64,000 nt of DNA from JAEZBP01 sp963832725 (GTDB taxonomy: Bacteria; Myxococcota_A; Polyangia; Polyangiales; Sandaracinaceae). Under the pieces are notes generated by a model. The model searched no databases. It had not been told where the DNA came from and saw only the letters and a program-made list of their open reading frames with translations. Shown here piece by piece: positions 63,801 to 64,000 of this stretch. The stretch's first letter is position 1, and the number at the start of each line of letters is the position of its first letter. Both the position numbers and the translations under genes were made by a program. The stretch covers positions 434,001 through 498,000 of the forward strand of contig CAWHVG010000001.1 in NCBI GenBank assembly GCA_963832725.1, in the 5' to 3' direction.

Positions 63801-64000
63801 GGATTCTGAGGGTGAGCGCCATCCGCGATCTCTCCGTGCTCCGCGGCGTGCGCCTCGCGCACTTCGAGGACGGCGGCGACCGCTTCGTGGTCGAGAGCGA
63901 GCGGGTGGTCAACGGCTCGAGCGCGACCTACGAGATGACGCTCCTCGGTGAGGGCGGCGTCCGGCACTACAAGGCCAAGGTCGAGATGCAGCCGACGCTG
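57861..64000 (+). CDS. pfa2: PUFA synthase KS-AT-ACP(x3)-KR-DH subunit, 3' end outside window
   Basis: More than 2040 aa. ATG at 57861 after GAAGGTGAT. Domains in order: ketosynthase (8-455; catalytic Cys207 in TDAACASTFS, His in EAHGTGTKAGD and KSQIGHTKSA); malonyl-AT (from about 578; Ser in GHSFGEV near 677); three ACPs with LGIDSIKRVEIL and phosphopantetheine serines near 1179, 1283 and 1384; ketoreductase (NADPH loop GGARGV near 1657; SSVAARCGNQGQCDYAMAN near 1831); then a hot-dog dehydratase beginning near 1943 and cut by the window edge. This matches myxobacterial Pfa2 (PfaA-like). Frame breaks at 59693-59700 (GGATTCTC) and 63801-63808 (GGATTCTG) are both repaired by restoring GGATCT. 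Iterative synthesis of long-chain PUFA such as EPA or DHA is inferred. Confidence 0.92.

Noticed and set aside
59086..63912. Long minus-strand frames opposite pfa2
   Set aside because: They mirror the pfa2 coding sequence, with the three-fold ACP repeat appearing as repeated antisense peptides; no family match.

Overview
The window is about 64 kb of GC-rich DNA from what looks like a myxobacterium, probably of the Sandaracinaceae/Polyangiales type (inferred from gene content, not from a marker gene). Supporting signs are many large Cys-rich or FG-GAP lipoproteins with Asp-Ala-Gly linkers after the lipobox, an OmpA protein with thrombospondin-3 calcium repeats, several TPR proteins, and a myxobacterial-style polyunsaturated fatty acid (PUFA) synthase locus (pfa1, pfa2). 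I saw no rRNA, tRNA, CRISPR array or insertion sequence. Coding density is high, with one gene-free stretch of about 1 kb (29093-30084).

Layout. 1-2.6 kb: a partial glycosyltransferase-like gene, a duplicated 90-bp element and a front-end fatty acid desaturase. 2.7-10.6 kb: an AI-2E-type exporter with an acidic tail, a PilT-type ATPase, a translationally coupled feoA-feoB-small membrane protein operon under a Fur-box candidate, an unknown acidic-linker protein and a MoxR-like AAA ATPase. 10.7-22.6 kb: a murein endopeptidase-like lipoprotein, a TPR protein, a DUF2845 protein, a pseudouridine synthase, a large Rph-type dikinase, a Cys-rich lipoprotein, small zinc-ribbon and DUF924 proteins, a HupE/UreJ-like membrane protein, purF and a PilZ protein. 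22.6-33.5 kb: surface lipoproteins, a VOC protein, TPR proteins, truC, a GT2 glycosyltransferase and a DUF4331-DUF4331-TPR cluster. 33.6-45.3 kb: a fatty-acid/CoA set (two acyl-CoA dehydrogenases around an AgmX-like lipoprotein, and an acyl-CoA:acetate CoA-transferase), a very large TPR protein, an OmpA protein and a DUF72 protein. 45.3-55.8 kb: a 1002-aa Cys-rich lipoprotein, an rluD-like gene, DUF507, a cysteine-less NifU-like protein, an arylamine N-acetyltransferase, a TetR regulator divergent from a sterol-desaturase-family hydroxylase, and purH-purD. 55.9-64 kb: pfa1 (enoyl reductase) and pfa2 (KS-AT-3xACP-KR-DH), the latter running off the window.

The most striking pattern is in the sequence itself. 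Thirteen sites interrupt otherwise intact conserved genes (twelve single-base frameshifts and one in-frame stop). I can place all thirteen at a GATC or at a string that becomes GATC when the frame is repaired, most often GATC read as GATTC. This looks like a systematic base-calling error at a modified motif rather than thirteen pseudogenes, so the affected genes are described here as intact with corrected frames. The other notable items are a dispersed repeat family with a hairpin that keeps its pairing between copies, a perfect TetR-type operator palindrome, the PUFA locus together with an oxygen-dependent front-end desaturase, and the paired DUF4331 proteins.
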